A program made the translations under genes and the position numbers. DNA of 64,000 nucleotides from Roseibacterium elongatum DSM 19469. GTDB lineage: Bacteria > Pseudomonadota > Alphaproteobacteria > Rhodobacterales > Rhodobacteraceae. Under the pieces are notes generated by a model. That model did not search any database. It was not told where the DNA came from and was given only the letters and a program-made list of their open reading frames with translations. The DNA lies in contig NZ_CP004372.1 in assembly GCF_000590925.1 (NCBI RefSeq), positions 656,001 through 720,000 of the forward strand. The letters run 5' to 3'. Of this stretch, positions 1 to 11,070 are shown in pieces. Positions within the stretch are counted from its first letter, which is position 1, and each line of letters begins with the position of its first letter.

Positions 1-275
1 ATGGCGGCAAAGCCGGCCTCGGCGATGGCGCGGTAGCCCTCGGCATAGCCCGGCGGGGTGCGCACGACGCCGTTCTCCAAGGTGGTCGGGTGCAGGTCGC
101 CGGCACGGTTCAGGGGTGCCAGCACCTCTTCGCAGATGCGGCCGGCCTCGGTCAGCAGGGCCGAGACGGTTTCCGGCGTGGCATCGGAAAAGCGGTCGGT
201 TTCGGTGACGCGGGCATAGCCGACCACATGCTCGAGGCAAAAGGTGATCTCTGGCACCGGGGCGCGATAAGGCAT
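1..275 (-). CDS. Acyl-CoA dehydrogenase, N-terminal part (runs off the window)
   Basis: The first 91 codons of a minus-strand gene read MPYRAPVPEITFCLEHVVGY and continue with an alternating helical region typical of the N-terminal domain of long (about 590 aa) alphaproteobacterial acyl-CoA dehydrogenases. That group also contains DmdC-type methylmercaptopropionyl-CoA dehydrogenases. These are FAD enzymes that oxidise acyl-CoA thioesters to enoyl-CoA. A GGGAGGA ribosome-binding site lies about 10 bases upstream of the ATG, so the start is secure. The catalytic base and FAD-binding parts are outside the window, so the substrate cannot be judged. Confidence 0.75.
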   Translation of the reverse strand, partial: MPYRAPVPEITFCLEHVVGYARVTETDRFSDATPETVSALLTEAGRICEEVLAPLNRAGDLHPTTLENGVVRTPPGYAEGYRAIAEAGFAA

Positions 276-422
276 GGTTCGTGATCCTCCCTCACGAAAT
301 CATCGGTCGATCGGACGCAGGCAGGCTTTGCAGCCGGGTGTGTTTCACGCTATGTGCCCGCGTCCCCTTGCCCGAGGTAGGGGGCGCATGTCTGCCCTTT
401 CAACCCATACGTTACGTCACGA

Positions 423-1379
423 ATGAGCGCCAAGGCCCCCACCCTGCTTGCCCCCGATCGCGATGGCATCGTTAAGGCCGCACGCCTTCTGGCCGATGGC
501 GGGTTGGTCGCGCTGCCCAGCGAAACGGTCTACGGGCTGGCCGCCGATGCGCGGAATGATCGAGCCGTGGCGCGGATCTACGAAGCCAAGGGCAGGCCAA
601 GCTTCAACCCTTTGATCGTGCATGTGGCCGACATGGCCGCCGTGGAGCGGATTGCCGAAATGCCCGGCGCGGCGCGCAGGCTTGCGGCGGCCTTCTGGCC
701 CGGCCCGATGACGCTGGTCCTGCCGCTGCGCGCGACGGCGGGGCTGTCGCCGCTGGTGACGGCAGGTCTGCCAACGGTCGCGTTGCGCCTGCCGGCGCAT
801 CCGGTCATGCGCGCGGTCCTTGCGGCGTTTGGCGGCCCCGTTGCCGCGCCCTCGGCCAACCCCTCGGGGCGCATCAGCGCAACGCGGGCGGAACATGTGA
901 TCGCCGGCCTCGGCGCGCAGGTCGACGCCGTGCTGGATGCGGGGCCCTGCGCGGTGGGGGTCGAGTCGACCATTCTTGCCCCTGCGCCGGGTGGCCTGCG
1001 GCTGCTGCGCGAGGGTGGCCTCACGCGCGAGGCGATCACCAACGTGGCCGGGCCGGTGCAAGAGGATGTAACCCCCGGAAAGGTCGAAGCGCCCGGTCAA
1101 TTGTCGAGCCATTACGCCCCGGAGGTCGCGGTGCGCCTTGGCGGTGCGGCACAGCCCGGCGACATCACCGTGGGCTTTGGCCCGGGGGCGGCCGATCTGA
1201 CCCTTTCCGAGACCGGCGATCTGGTCGAGGCCGCGACGCGGCTTTTCGATGTATTGCATGCGGCCGACAGGCTGGCCGCAGACCGCCAGGCCCGGGCGAT
1301 CCGTGTCAGCGACATCCCCGACGAGGGTCTGGGCCGTGCGATCAACGATCGGCTGCGGCGGGCGGCAGCCCCGCGCTGA
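423..1379 (+). CDS. tsaC: L-threonylcarbamoyladenylate synthase (Sua5/YrdC/YciO family)
   Basis: This 318-aa protein has a YrdC-type N-terminal domain (residues about 10-200) followed by a roughly 100-residue Sua5 C-terminal domain, i.e. the long Sua5 architecture. Visible family motifs are ALPSETVYGLA, the basic stretch KGRPSFNPLIVH and the nucleotide-site motif APSANPSG. The enzyme makes threonylcarbamoyl-AMP from threonine, bicarbonate and ATP, the first step of t6A37 modification of ANN-decoding tRNAs. It is divergent from the acyl-CoA dehydrogenase across a 147-bp gap and converges on the YqgE gene. Confidence 0.93.
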   Translation: MSAKAPTLLAPDRDGIVKAARLLADGGLVALPSETVYGLAADARNDRAVARIYEAKGRPSFNPLIVHVADMAAVERIAEMPGAARRLAAAFWPGPMTLVLPLRATAGLSPLVTAGLPTVALRLPAHPVMRAVLAAFGGPVAAPSANPSGRISATRAEHVIAGLGAQVDAVLDAGPCAVGVESTILAPAPGGLRLLREGGLTREAITNVAGPVQEDVTPGKVEAPGQLSSHYAPEVAVRLGGAAQPGDITVGFGPGAADLTLSETGDLVEAATRLFDVLHAADRLAADRQARAIRVSDIPDEGLGRAINDRLRRAAAPR

Positions 1380-1417
1380 TCCGGCGGGATGCGCGGCATC
1401 GAGCCATTGCGCGCGGG

Positions 1418-2008
1418 TCAGGCGTGGCCTGCCTCGGAGGACAGCATCAAGGGGTGAATGCCCAGGCTGAGCAAGGCCGCCTCCCACTTGCGCTCCATCT
1501 CGGTGGCGAAGATCAGGTCGGACGTCGCCTCGGCAGTCAGCCAGCCGTTCTGCGCAAGCTCGCTTTCCAGTTGCCCCGGCCCCCAACCCGCATAGCCCAG
1601 GGCCATCAGCGCCCGATCCGGGCCACGGCCCGCGGCGATATCTTCGAGAATATCCAGCGTTGCCGTCATCGCGAAGCGCCCGTCCACGACCAGCCCCTCG
1701 TCCGACGAGGCGTGATAATCGGCGCTGTGCAGGACAAAGCCACGCCGCATCTCGACCGGGCCGCCGAAACACACAGGCAGATCCGGCGCCGAACCGGGCG
1801 GCGCGATCTCGAGTTGTTCGAGCATTTCGCCAAAGGTCACCTCGTCCACGCGCTTGTTCACGATCAGGCCCATCGCGCCGTCTGCGGAATGCGCGCACAG
1901 ATAGACAACGCTGCCCGCAAATCGTGGATCGCCCATGCCAGGCATGGCGATCAACAGCTTGCCGGTCAGGTTTTCGGTCTCGGGGGCGGTAGGGGGCTGT
2001 GGTGACAT
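1418..2008 (-). CDS. YqgE/AlgH family protein (DUF179)
   Basis: This 196-aa protein contains the family hallmarks [20 protein letters not shown] near the N-terminus, then GLIVNKR, FGGPVE and the [11 protein letters not shown] segment. The family is widespread and its biochemical role is not settled, although AlgH has been linked to regulation of alginate synthesis. The ATG at 2008 (MSPQPPT) is preferred over an upstream in-frame TTG at 2044. It gives a family-typical N-terminus, and CACCTCCATCCTG-like sequence precedes it. The gene converges on the Sua5 gene and is divergent from the DsbD-like gene. Confidence 0.92.
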   Translation of the reverse strand: MSPQPPTAPETENLTGKLLIAMPGMGDPRFAGSVVYLCAHSADGAMGLIVNKRVDEVTFGEMLEQLEIAPPGSAPDLPVCFGGPVEMRRGFVLHSADYHASSDEGLVVDGRFAMTATLDILEDIAAGRGPDRALMALGYAGWGPGQLESELAQNGWLTAEATSDLIFATEMERKWEAALLSLGIHPLMLSSEAGHA

Positions 2009-2106
2009 ATCTGACAGGATGGAGGTGTTGCAGATTTCAATCAAGCACCGGGGCTGTCTCCAAATCGTGACTTTTCATTTCACGCGCTCCTGCCTAGCTC
2101 AGACCA

Positions 2107-2940
2107 ATGCAAAAGGCGTTCGCAAAATCCGCCCTGTCTGTGGCCTGTCTTTCGGTGATCCTCGGCGCGACCTCGTCCCTGCCTGCGGCAGCGCAGTTCA
2201 TGGGTCGGTCGGCCGATGATGTCGTCCAGGTCACCCTGGTCGAAGGGTGGCGCATGTCGGACACCCGGCACATGGCCGGGATTCGCATCGATCTTGCCCC
2301 CGGCTGGAAAACCTACTGGCGCGCGCCCGGCGATGGCGGCGTTCCGACAGAGCTGCGCCTGACCGAGGCCGAGGGGATCACCGGGCTGGCGATCCACTGG
2401 CCGCGCCCCGAGGTCTTCTTTTCCAATGGCATGCGGTCGATCGGGTATCGCGACGATGTCATCCTGCCGCTGGAACTCGTGCTTTCGGGCGACGGGCCGC
2501 ATCGCCTTGCGGGACGCATCGACATGGGGGTCTGCCAGGATGTCTGCATGCCCATCACGGTCGAGATATCGGGCCAGTTCGAGGCCGACCCCGCACGCGA
2601 CCCCATGATCGGGGCGGCCCTGTCCGATCGCCCCTTGAACGCGACCGAGTCGGGTGCAGGCGAGGTGCGTTGTGCGGTCGAGCCGATTTCCGATGGCTTG
2701 CGCGTCACGGTCACCGCCCCGCTGCAAGCGACCGGCAATGACGAGACGATGGTCGTGGAACATGCCGACGCGTCGATCTGGGTGTCCGAGGCGATGACGC
2801 AGCGCGATGGCGGTACCTTGACCGGCGTCGCGGATATCGTGCCCCCCGATCACGGGCCCTTTGCCCTGAACCGGTCTGACCTCAGGATCACGGTGATCGG
2901 CAGCCGGATGGCTGTCGATCTCGGCGGCTGCACCGGCTAG
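2107..2940 (+). CDS. Exported DsbD N-terminal-domain-like protein
   Basis: This 277-aa protein has a Sec signal peptide (LSVACLSVILGATSSLPAAAQ). It then has an immunoglobulin-like region resembling the periplasmic N-terminal domain of the thiol:disulfide interchange protein DsbD, including APGWKTYWRAPGDGG and the cysteine pair of GVCQDVCMP. It lacks the DsbD transmembrane and thioredoxin parts. By family knowledge such stand-alone domains may handle periplasmic thiols; the partner is unknown. It is convergent with the RND pump gene, whose stop codon lies within its last codons (4-bp overlap). Confidence 0.8.
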   Translation: MQKAFAKSALSVACLSVILGATSSLPAAAQFMGRSADDVVQVTLVEGWRMSDTRHMAGIRIDLAPGWKTYWRAPGDGGVPTELRLTEAEGITGLAIHWPRPEVFFSNGMRSIGYRDDVILPLELVLSGDGPHRLAGRIDMGVCQDVCMPITVEISGQFEADPARDPMIGAALSDRPLNATESGAGEVRCAVEPISDGLRVTVTAPLQATGNDETMVVEHADASIWVSEAMTQRDGGTLTGVADIVPPDHGPFALNRSDLRITVIGSRMAVDLGGCTG

Positions 2941-5900
2941 CCCGAGGGCTGGTCGGCGGGTCTGAGGCGCGCCATCGCAAAAGCCGCGACCCAGACAAGC
3001 ACACACAGCGCGGCAACCCCCGTCAGAAACGCTGCAAAGGCGATCGACATGCCGCCCGCGGGCACCATCGCGGCAAGCGGCCCGGCCATCTGACCCGAGA
3101 CGATCGTGGCCCCCATCGTGGCCGCGAACCAGCCTGCCGCAACCGCGACCAGCCCCGCCATCAGGGCGGCAAGGCCCGGACGGCGCGCACCGCCCGACAC
3201 CGCGCGGCGCAACGCCGCGACCTGCTTGCCCACGTCCTGTTGCATCGCCAGAATCGCGGGGACCACCAGCAGAACAATGACCATTCCGAAACTCAGGCCA
3301 TAGACCAGCGTGATGACGGTCGGCTTGAGGAACTGCGCGTCGCGCGATGTCTCGTACAGCAAGGGCGCAAGCCCCAAGACGGTCGTCAGGGTCGTCAGCA
3401 AGACAGGGCGCAAACGGTCGCAGGCGCCGTCGACGATCGCGGGGATCAGGCCGCGTTCTTCGGCATATTCGTCCACCGTGGTCACCAGAACGATCGAGTC
3501 GTTGATGATGATGCCGGTCATCCCGATCAGACCCACAACGCTGAACATCGACAGCGGCACGGCCCAATCCATGTGGCCATAGATCGTGCCGACAAGGCCG
3601 AAGGGGATGATGGCCATCACGACGATAGGGCGCGTCCAACTGGCAAAGATCCAGGCCAGCACAAGGTAAATCCCCACAAGGCACAGGACGAACCCGGTCA
3701 AGGCGTCGCCCAGAAACGCGCGTTCCTGTTCAGCCAGCCCGGAGAGCTGCGTGGAAACACCGAACGTTTCCTCGACGCGGGGGATGATGACGTTTTCCAA
3801 CTCGTCCATGATCTCTTCCGCGCGCACCGGGTCATCCTCGGACAAGTCGCCCGTGACCGAGATAAGGCGCACGCCATTCTCGCGCTGGATCGACGAAAAC
3901 CCCTGCCGGGCGGTAACGCTGACGATATCGGCCAGCGGCACATATTGCCCCGAGGCCGAGCGCAACAGCACACGGTCGAGGAAATCCGCCGTCAACTCGC
4001 CCTCGGGCAGTTCGACGCGAATGCTGGCTGTCCGGGCGCCGTCGGGATAGGTCGCGGCCTCGATCCCGCCCAGACGGTTGCGCATCACGCGGCCCAACGC
4101 GCCGATCTCGAACCCCAGCGCCTCGCCCTGCGGTGTCAACGCAAGGCTGAGTTCCTCGCGGTCGTAGGCCATCGAGTCCTCGAGGGCCGAGACCTCGGGA
4201 TATATGACAAGGGCGGCCTGCACGGCTTCGGCCGCCTGTTTCAGGGTTGCGGTATCGGCGCCGAATATCTGAACGTCGATGGCATCCGCCCCCCGGCCCG
4301 CCGCGCCAGCCGCGAAAGCTGACGGTTTCGGTCATGGGCAATTGCCGTGCCTCGTCCTGCAGGTCGGCCACGAATTGAAAGGCCGAGTAGGGGCGCAAGT
4401 CGGCATCGATCAACTCGATCGCGATCGACCCCAGCAGATCGTTATCCTTGTTCTGGACCCCCGACAGCCCACTGCCGGAATTGCCGCCAACCTCGGACAA
4501 GACATACAGCAGCGGGCTGCGCCCGTATTCTTCTTCGTAGCGGGCGGCCACGGCCTCGGTGGCGCGCTGCATCTCGCGCATCATGGCCATGCTGTCGGCC
4601 CGGCTGGCGCCGTCGAGCATGGCGAAGTTGCCGGTGACCGAGGACAGTTCCGGCGCGTTGAAAAAGCGCCAGGTGACATCGCCCCGCAGGAAATGGCTGA
4701 TCTGCAGGGCCAGTACCAGGATCGTCGCCGCCAAGACCGGATATCGTGCCCAGACGACCAGACGCATGAGCGGGCGGAAGACCGTTTCCTTTACCCAGTC
4801 GAACGCCGTGTTCACCATGCGGCTGACGCTGTCGATGCCGTTCGTCGACATGGCGACCAGCACACGACGCCGCCGCGCGGCCGGCAGCAGTGCAAACCCG
4901 CCCCACAGGCCGATAAAGCCCGCCGCCGCCGCAAGCCCCAACGTATCGCCGCTGACACTTGCGGGCAGTCCGCTTTCGGCGCGCGTCAGAACATCGAACC
5001 GCGCTAGGATCATTGCCGCGACGATGAAGGCAAAGCCGGCAAGGACCATCGCGGTCAGCGTCAGGGCAAAGGCCGCGATCCCGACACGCAGCCTGGAAAA
5101 GCCCGTGACACCGCGTTCCTTCAGGGCGTGGGACATGTGATTGGGCAGGATCAGAAAGCATTCCAGCAGGCTGGCGATCAGAACCGCGATCACGGTAAAG
5201 GGGATATCCGCAATCAGGTCGCCGAACCGCCCGCCCACAGCCACGAGCCCGGCAAAGGCCAGGACGGTGGTCAGAGTTGCCGAAAACACCGGGGCGGCCA
5301 TGCGGCGCGCGGCATTCTCGGCGGCTGTGACGGGATCCTCGCCAAGGCTGCGGGCGCGGAAATCGGCATGTTCACCCACCACGATGGCATCGTCCACCAC
5401 GATCCCGAGCGTGATGATCAACGCGAATAGCGAAATCATGTTGATGGTCAGACCGCCCAGATACATCAGCGCGATGGCCGCGGTCAGGGCCACGGGTATT
5501 CCTGCAGCGACCCAAAGCGCCGTGCGCGTGTTCAGAAACAGGAACAGCAGCCCCAGCACCAGCCCCAAGCCCAGCAGAGCGTTGTCCATCAGGATGTTCA
5601 ATCGCCCTGAGATGGCCTCGGCGCGGGTGCGGATCAGGTCGATCCGGGTGCCTTCGGGCAGGGTGGCCTCCAGTTCGGCGGCGACATCCTCGACGAGGGA
5701 CTGGATGGCGATGGCATCCCCATCCTCGGAGCGGTCCACCCGCACCGATACGGCAGGCAGATCGCCCACGAAATAGGCCCGTTCGCGATCGACACCGGCC
5801 ACCTCGATCCGGGCCACATCGCCAATGGTCAACGCGGATCCGTCATCGTTCACCCGCAGCGTCAGCGCCGCGATCTGTTCGGCGGTGCGGCTGGCCGAGC

Positions 5901-6594
5901 CGGTCCGGATGCGCGCGTTGGCACCATCGACATCGCCGGCCGGCGACGTTGCGGCCGAGGCGGCGATCACCGCCGCGATCTCGGCCATCGAGATGTCATA
6001 CTGGATCAACGAGGCCGAGGGCACCTCGACCACCGTTTCGGGGGCCGCGATGCCCCGGATCGTCGTGGCCGTCACACCCACATCGTAAAGGCGCAGCACG
6101 AACTCGTCGGCAAAGCGGCCCAGTTGTCCGGGCGCAACGGGGCCGGTGATCACCACATCGGTGACACGGTCCCACCATTGGCCGCGGCGAAGCTCGGGTT
6201 CTTCGGCATCCTCGGGCAGGTCGGTGATCCCGTCCAGCGCCGCCTGCACGTCGTCGGCGGCGCGCGACATGTCCCAGCCAGGGTCGAATTCCAACGCGAT
6301 CGACGCGCGCCCCTCGCTGGATCGGGCCTGCGTGCCGACGACGCCCGGAACGGTCAGCATCACGGGTTCGATCACGGCCACGATGGCCTCATCCACATCC
6401 TCGGCGCCTGCGCCCTCCCATGCGATGGCGATGTCGATCTCGTCCGAGACGACATCGGGAAAGAATTGCGCCCGCATCTGCGGGATGGCGGCAAACCCCG
6501 CCACCAACAACAGCACCAGCAACAGGTTCGCGGCAGTGCGGTGGCGTGTGAAATAGCTCAGGATCCCCGAGGCACGTGCAGGCAACCGGCGCAT
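2937..6594 (-). CDS. RND-family efflux transporter, inner-membrane pump (frameshifted)
   Basis: The gene encodes a pump of about 1218 aa once one frameshift is repaired. The N-terminus shows the first transmembrane helix followed by the porter-domain motif QFFPDV. Later come the second helix block with GIVVDDAIVVGEHAD and a second repeat with the equivalent GIIINDSIVLV, both typical of AcrB/CzcA-like pumps in which an acidic residue in TM4 carries protons. The reading frame breaks at a run of six C on the plus strand (4289-4294). Deleting one C joins GGPGADAIDVQIF in frame and restores full length. It lies three bases downstream of the membrane-fusion gene (same operon). The substrate is not predictable. 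Confidence 0.88.
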
Positions 6595-6597
6595 CGA

Positions 6598-8068
6598 TCA
6601 GCTTCCCATGCGTTCTTCGAGACGGGCGACCATGCGGGCCGGCACCTCGTCTTCGTTGAGTTGGTTCAGCATCCGCTCGCGCACATCGGTCGGGATGAAG
6701 CTGTTGCCTTCGACAAAGCTGATCAGACGGGCGCGCCGTTCGGGGTCGAGCGCGATGGTTTCGGGTTCGGGCGGGGCGGCCTCGGCCCGGTCAACCGCCG
6801 GTTCGATGGGGTTGATGCGAATGCCCTCGCCCAGAACCGGCGTTCGCGCCGAAATGACCTGCCGCCCCGCGTACTCGGCCGGCACCGAGACCAGGACATC
6901 ATCCCCCTGCCGGCGCAACAGACGCGCGGCGACCGCTTCGAGGCGGTTGTCATCGGTGACAAGCAGAATATGCCCGTCCGAGCCATAGGCCGTCGAAGGC
7001 AGCCGCGCGACCCTGGCCAAGGGGGGCTCCTCGACCTCGACGCGGACGAAATCGCCAACCCGCAACCCACGCGGCTCGGTGATGCGCGCGAACAGCAGGC
7101 GCCCCGATTGCCCCTCTTCCACGGCGCCCGACTCGCGGGTGAGGCGCGCCGGGGCCGACAGGTCGAGGCCGAAAACATCGAGAATGACGCGCACCGGCAC
7201 ATCGGGGAGCGTGCCGCTGTCGCCGATCAGATTGGCGTATTGCGCGGTCGATATCCGAAAGGCCACCTCAAGCGCGTCGGGGTCGATCAGGCTGGCCAGT
7301 TGCTCGTTGCGGTTCACCAGCCGGCCCGCAACCACGGTGACATCCGACAACACGCCCGAGAACTCGGCGCGCAACTCGGTCTGGGCCAGGGCGCGCTCGG
7401 CATCGGCAAGGGCGATGCGGCGCCGTTCCAGCGCGGTTTGCGCGATGGCGACACGCGCCTCGGCCGTGGCCAGGGGCCTGACGGCGCGACAGAACGGCCT
7501 GATCGGCGGTGGCCGATGCCAGTTCGGCCGTCTCGACCGCCACGGCCGACCCGACGCCGCGCGTCAACAGATCCTGCTGGCGTTCCAGCGCACGCAAACG
7601 CAGATCGGCCTGGCGTTGCGCCGCGGCGACATCCTCGCGCGCGAGGTCGAGGGCGCGGGTCGCCTCGGTCAGTTCATTCTCGGCATCGCGCAGGTCGGCG
7701 GCGGCGGTATCGCGGGCAGATTGCGCCTCGGCCGGGTCGATGCGCAGCAAGAGCTGCCCCGCCTCGACCGCACCGCCATCCTCGACATCCACGGCCAGTT
7801 CGATCACCGTGCCCTCGGCGGGGGCCCGCAGTTCCAGCGTACGCCGCGACCGCACCTCGCCAAAGGCAGTCAGAACCGGAACCTCCGGCCCGAGATCAAG
7901 GGTCAGGACCTCGGCCGAAAAGACGCGCTCGCGCGTGGGCGGTGTGCGGGCCTCTTCCGACATGCGGTCCTGCAAGGCGCCCCAGAAGGAATTCGCCGCG
8001 ACCGCCAGGATCGCAAACGTCGTGGCCAACAGGAACAGGCCCGCAAGGGCGCGGCGGAAAAAACGCAT
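6598..8068 (-). CDS. RND periplasmic adaptor / membrane-fusion protein (frameshifted)
   Basis: This HlyD-like adaptor is about 489 aa after repair. It has an N-terminal membrane anchor (FLLATTFAILAVAANSFWG) and a barrel-sandwich half containing LRAPAEGTVIEL and VEAGQLLLRIDPAEA. A long alpha-helical hairpin rich in Ala/Arg/Glu follows, then the second half (AEFSGVLSDVTV, RVGDFVRVEVEE). The frame shifts at GGGG on the plus strand (7473-7476). Removing one base joins SRRQALATAEARVAIAQTALE. The start at 8068 (MRFFRRAL) is preferred over an upstream TTG because it begins at the anchor. It is followed directly by the pump gene. Confidence 0.87.
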
Positions 8069-8164
8069 GTCTTTGTGCCTATCAAGAGGTGTCAGGGCAT
8101 TAGGTAGGCTCAAGCCGGGGAAGGTCCAAGTGACTAAGTCACCACCCTGTCACGCAGCCACCGC

Positions 8165-8710
8165 TTATTTCCGTCGCATATGCTCGTCGAGCCGCGGCAG
8201 GATTTCGACGAAATTGCAGGGCCGGTGCCGGTAATCCAGCTGATAGGCAAGGATTTCATCCCAGGCATCCTTGCACGCCCCGGACGAGCCGGGCAGCGCG
8301 AACAGGTAGGTGCCGTTCGCCACCCCGCCTGTCGCCCGCGACTGCACCGCCGAGGTGCCGATCTTGTTCATCGACACGAGGGTGAAGACCGTGGCGAAGG
8401 CCTCGATTTCCTTTTCATAGACGTCGCGATGCGCCTCGACCGTGACATCGCGTCCGGTCAGGCCGGTGCCGCCCGTTGTCAAGATCACGTCGATCTCTGG
8501 GTCGGCGCACCACGCGCGGAGTTGATCCGCGATCCGGGCACGTTCGTCGGGCAGAATGCTGCGCGCAGCCAGGACATGCCCCGCATCGGTCAGGCGCTGG
8601 ACAAGCACGTCGCCGGATTTGTCCTCGGCCAGGCTGCGGGTATCGGACACGGCCAGAACGGCGATGCGGATCGGCAAGAAGGCTTTGGTTTCGTCGATGC
8701 GCGACATCAT
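8165..8710 (-). CDS. moaB: Molybdenum cofactor biosynthesis protein MoaB
   Basis: The 181-aa product belongs to the MoaB/MogA fold. It shows SDTRSLAEDKSGD, the MPT-binding loop TTGGTGLTGRDVT and ALPGSSGACKDAWDE near the C-terminus. The family adenylylates molybdopterin before molybdate insertion. The start (ATGATG) overlaps the stop of the upstream uracil-DNA glycosylase gene as ATGA, with a purine-rich GGAAGGGGGA site inside that gene, so the two are translationally coupled. The moaD and moaE genes are 14 kb away in this window. Confidence 0.93.
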   Translation of the reverse strand: MMSRIDETKAFLPIRIAVLAVSDTRSLAEDKSGDVLVQRLTDAGHVLAARSILPDERARIADQLRAWCADPEIDVILTTGGTGLTGRDVTVEAHRDVYEKEIEAFATVFTLVSMNKIGTSAVQSRATGGVANGTYLFALPGSSGACKDAWDEILAYQLDYRHRPCNFVEILPRLDEHMRRK

Positions 8711-9522
8711 TCCCCCTTCCGTCGGGCGTTCAGCGCCAGAAGATCGGCCCAGGCCTTGGCCTTTTCGGGCGGTTGGCGCAGCAGGAACGCGGGATGGAAC
8801 ATCGGCAAGGCCGGCCGCCCCTGCACCTCGTCCCATTGACCGCGCAACCGGGTGATGCCCCGCCGCCCGAGCAGGCCCTGACAGGCCCAGTTGCCCATCA
8901 GCACCACCACCTCGGGATCGGCAAGGTCGATGTGACGCCGCACAAAAGGCAACAGCATCGCAAGTTCGTCCGGCTTGGGATCACGGTTCTGCGGCGGGCG
9001 CCACGGCAACATGTTCGTGATATAAAGGGCGGCCTCGCCGCTCTCGGCCTGCCGGGAAAGGCCGATGGCGTCGAACATGCGATCCAGCAACTGGCCCGCC
9101 CGGCCGACGAACGGCTTGCCCTGCCGGTCTTCGTCACGGCCGGGCGCCTCGCCCACGATCATGACGCGCGCCGCCGGATTGCCATCGGCAAAGACAAGGT
9201 TGCGCGCGCCGCGCTTGAGGTCGCACAGCTCGAACCCCGCCATGGCGGCCTGCAAGGCGGGCAGGTCCCGCGCCTGCGCGGCCAGCCTTGTGGCCAGATC
9301 GACCGCGGCCCCGACCGCCTCGGCCGGGTCGGGTGGGGGCGGGGCGGCAATTGGGCTGACCGGCGCCGGACCGCTCCTGAGGGGGGCGGGGGAAACCGGC
9401 TTCGGCGCTTCTGCCGGGGCCTCGAAACGGTTCACGGGCCTGTCCTGGATCGCCTCGTCGGCGCCCAGTTCTACCTGCCAGTCCAGCAGGGCCAGCGACT
9501 CGTGATAGCCCATTTCGTCCAT
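8707..9522 (-). CDS. Uracil-DNA glycosylase, family 4-like
   Basis: The 271-aa protein has a low-complexity Ala/Pro-rich N-terminus (to about residue 75), then the UDG core. That core includes motif [10 protein letters not shown] (124-132), the uracil-pocket segment [25 protein letters not shown], and the C-terminal HPAFLLRQP motif. Family-4 enzymes remove uracil from deaminated DNA and normally hold a 4Fe-4S cluster with four cysteines. Only Cys100 and Cys214 are present here, so a canonical cluster is unlikely. It is coupled to moaB downstream. Confidence 0.85.
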   Translation of the reverse strand: MDEMGYHESLALLDWQVELGADEAIQDRPVNRFEAPAEAPKPVSPAPLRSGPAPVSPIAAPPPPDPAEAVGAAVDLATRLAAQARDLPALQAAMAGFELCDLKRGARNLVFADGNPAARVMIVGEAPGRDEDRQGKPFVGRAGQLLDRMFDAIGLSRQAESGEAALYITNMLPWRPPQNRDPKPDELAMLLPFVRRHIDLADPEVVVLMGNWACQGLLGRRGITRLRGQWDEVQGRPALPMFHPAFLLRQPPEKAKAWADLLALNARRKGE

Positions 9523-9576
9523 GCGCAGAAGCTAAGGCCGCTGGACGCCGGTGGAAAGGGCTGTCACCACTGTGGC

Positions 9577-10032
9577 ATGCCGCGTGAGTTGACCGTGACC
9601 GCACAGTATCCCCGAGACGCCGATGATATCTTCGGCGATGCGTTGAGCTTTCAGGAAATGGCCGAGGCGACCAGGGGCGTCGCAATCTACCGCAACCTGC
9701 CCGACGGCGACATGGTCCAGGGCGAGACCTATGTCATCGACGTGCTGGTGTGGCGCGTCATGCACAACCCGCATTACACGGTGCATGTCGAGACCGTCGA
9801 CCGCGACGCCCGCCGCGTTCAGAGCCGCGAGGAAGGCTGGATGATCCGGCAATGGGACCACACGCTGACCATCGAGGCGCTGGGGGGCGGCGCGTGCCTG
9901 TGGACGGACCGATTGGTGATCGATTGCGGTTGGGCGACGGGGTTCATGACCTGGGTCGCGCGCCACCTGTACCGCACACGGCATCGCAACCGCCAGGGTG
10001 CCGGGATCACCGCGCGGGTGAGACGCATCTGA
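9577..10032 (+). CDS. Small SRPBCC-like protein of unknown function
   Basis: This 151-aa soluble protein starts MPRELTVTAQYPRDADDIFG. The pattern of beta strands (VIDVLVWRVMHNPHYTVHVETVD; WDHTLTIEAL) with a C-terminal Arg-rich helix (VARHLYRTRHRNRQ) resembles the START/polyketide-cyclase (SRPBCC) ligand-binding fold. No catalytic residues can be named. The gene stands alone, divergent from the UDG-moaB pair across about 55 bp and upstream of pyrB. No strong Shine-Dalgarno sequence is visible; a GGAAAGGG lies rather far (about 20 nt) upstream. Confidence 0.7.
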   Translation: MPRELTVTAQYPRDADDIFGDALSFQEMAEATRGVAIYRNLPDGDMVQGETYVIDVLVWRVMHNPHYTVHVETVDRDARRVQSREEGWMIRQWDHTLTIEALGGGACLWTDRLVIDCGWATGFMTWVARHLYRTRHRNRQGAGITARVRRI

Positions 10033-10113
10033 CAGGGGGCCGCCGAGGGCATCCGTCCTTGCCCGCGGGCGGGGCGGCTGAATATAAGCAGCCTAGCCAA
10101 TACAGGGTGGTCC

Positions 10114-11070
10114 ATGAGTTTTCGTCAACAGCACCTATTGGGGATCGCCCCGCTGCATCCCGACGAGATCAGAACGATCCTTGATCTCGCCGACAGCTAT
10201 GCCGAGGCCGAACGCGCCGATCGCGGCCATGCCCGTGCGCTCGAGGGGCTGACCCAGATCAACATGTTCTTCGAGGCCTCGACCCGCACGCAGGCCAGTT
10301 TCGAGATCGCCGGCAAAAGGCTGGGCGCGGACGTAATGAACATGGCGATGCAGGCCAGTTCTATCAAAAAGGGCGAAACGCTGATCGACACGGCGATGAC
10401 GCTGAACGCGATGCATCCCGACTTGCTGGTCGTGCGCCACCCGCATTCCGGCGCGGTGGATCTGCTGGCGCAAAAGGTCAACGGCGCGGTCCTGAACGCC
10501 GGCGATGGCCGTCACGAGCATCCGACACAGGCCCTGCTCGACGCGCTGACCATCCGCCGCAAGAAGGGCCGCCTGCACCGGTTGAACATCGCCATTTGCG
10601 GCGACATCGCCCATTCGCGCGTGGCGCGCTCGAACATTCACCTGCTGGGCAAGATGGAAAACCGCCTGCGTCTTGTCGGGCCGGCGACGCTGATGCCCGC
10701 GGCGGCGCGCGACTGGGGCGTCGAGGTCTATGACGACATGGCCGAAGGGCTGGCGGGCTGCGACGTGGTGATGATGCTGCGCTTGCAACGCGAGCGGATG
10801 GACGGGGCCTTCATCCCGTCCGAACGGGAATATTACCATCGGTTCGGCCTCGATGCCGAAAAGCTGGCCCATGCAAAGGATGATGCCATTGTGATGCATC
10901 CCGGCCCCATGAACCGGGGTGTCGAGATCGACGGCCTTCTGGCCGATGACATCAACCGCTCGGTCATTCAGGAACAGGTCGAAATGGGCGTGGCCGTACG
11001 CATGGCGGCAATGGATCTATTGGCCCGCAACCTGCGGGCGGCAAGAATGGAACAGGGGGTCATGGCATGA
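10114..11070 (+). CDS. pyrB: Aspartate carbamoyltransferase catalytic subunit
   Basis: The 318-aa protein carries the carbamoyl-phosphate site [13 protein letters not shown] (residues about 52-64), HPHSGAV, the motif [24 protein letters not shown] and the aspartate-side motif HPGPMNRG. It catalyses carbamoyl phosphate + aspartate to carbamoyl aspartate in pyrimidine synthesis. No pyrI is visible. It starts a run of overlapping genes with three small membrane proteins and the pyrC-like gene. In class-A ATCases a dihydroorotase-like partner completes the dodecamer, which fits this linkage. Confidence 0.96.
   Translation: MSFRQQHLLGIAPLHPDEIRTILDLADSYAEAERADRGHARALEGLTQINMFFEASTRTQASFEIAGKRLGADVMNMAMQASSIKKGETLIDTAMTLNAMHPDLLVVRHPHSGAVDLLAQKVNGAVLNAGDGRHEHPTQALLDALTIRRKKGRLHRLNIAICGDIAHSRVARSNIHLLGKMENRLRLVGPATLMPAAARDWGVEVYDDMAEGLAGCDVVMMLRLQRERMDGAFIPSEREYYHRFGLDAEKLAHAKDDAIVMHPGPMNRGVEIDGLLADDINRSVIQEQVEMGVAVRMAAMDLLARNLRAARMEQGVMA

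Noticed and set aside
417..1898. Long minus-strand frame across the Sua5 and YqgE genes
   Set aside because: Both genes are confirmed by motifs in other frames; this frame has Arg-rich low-complexity translation.
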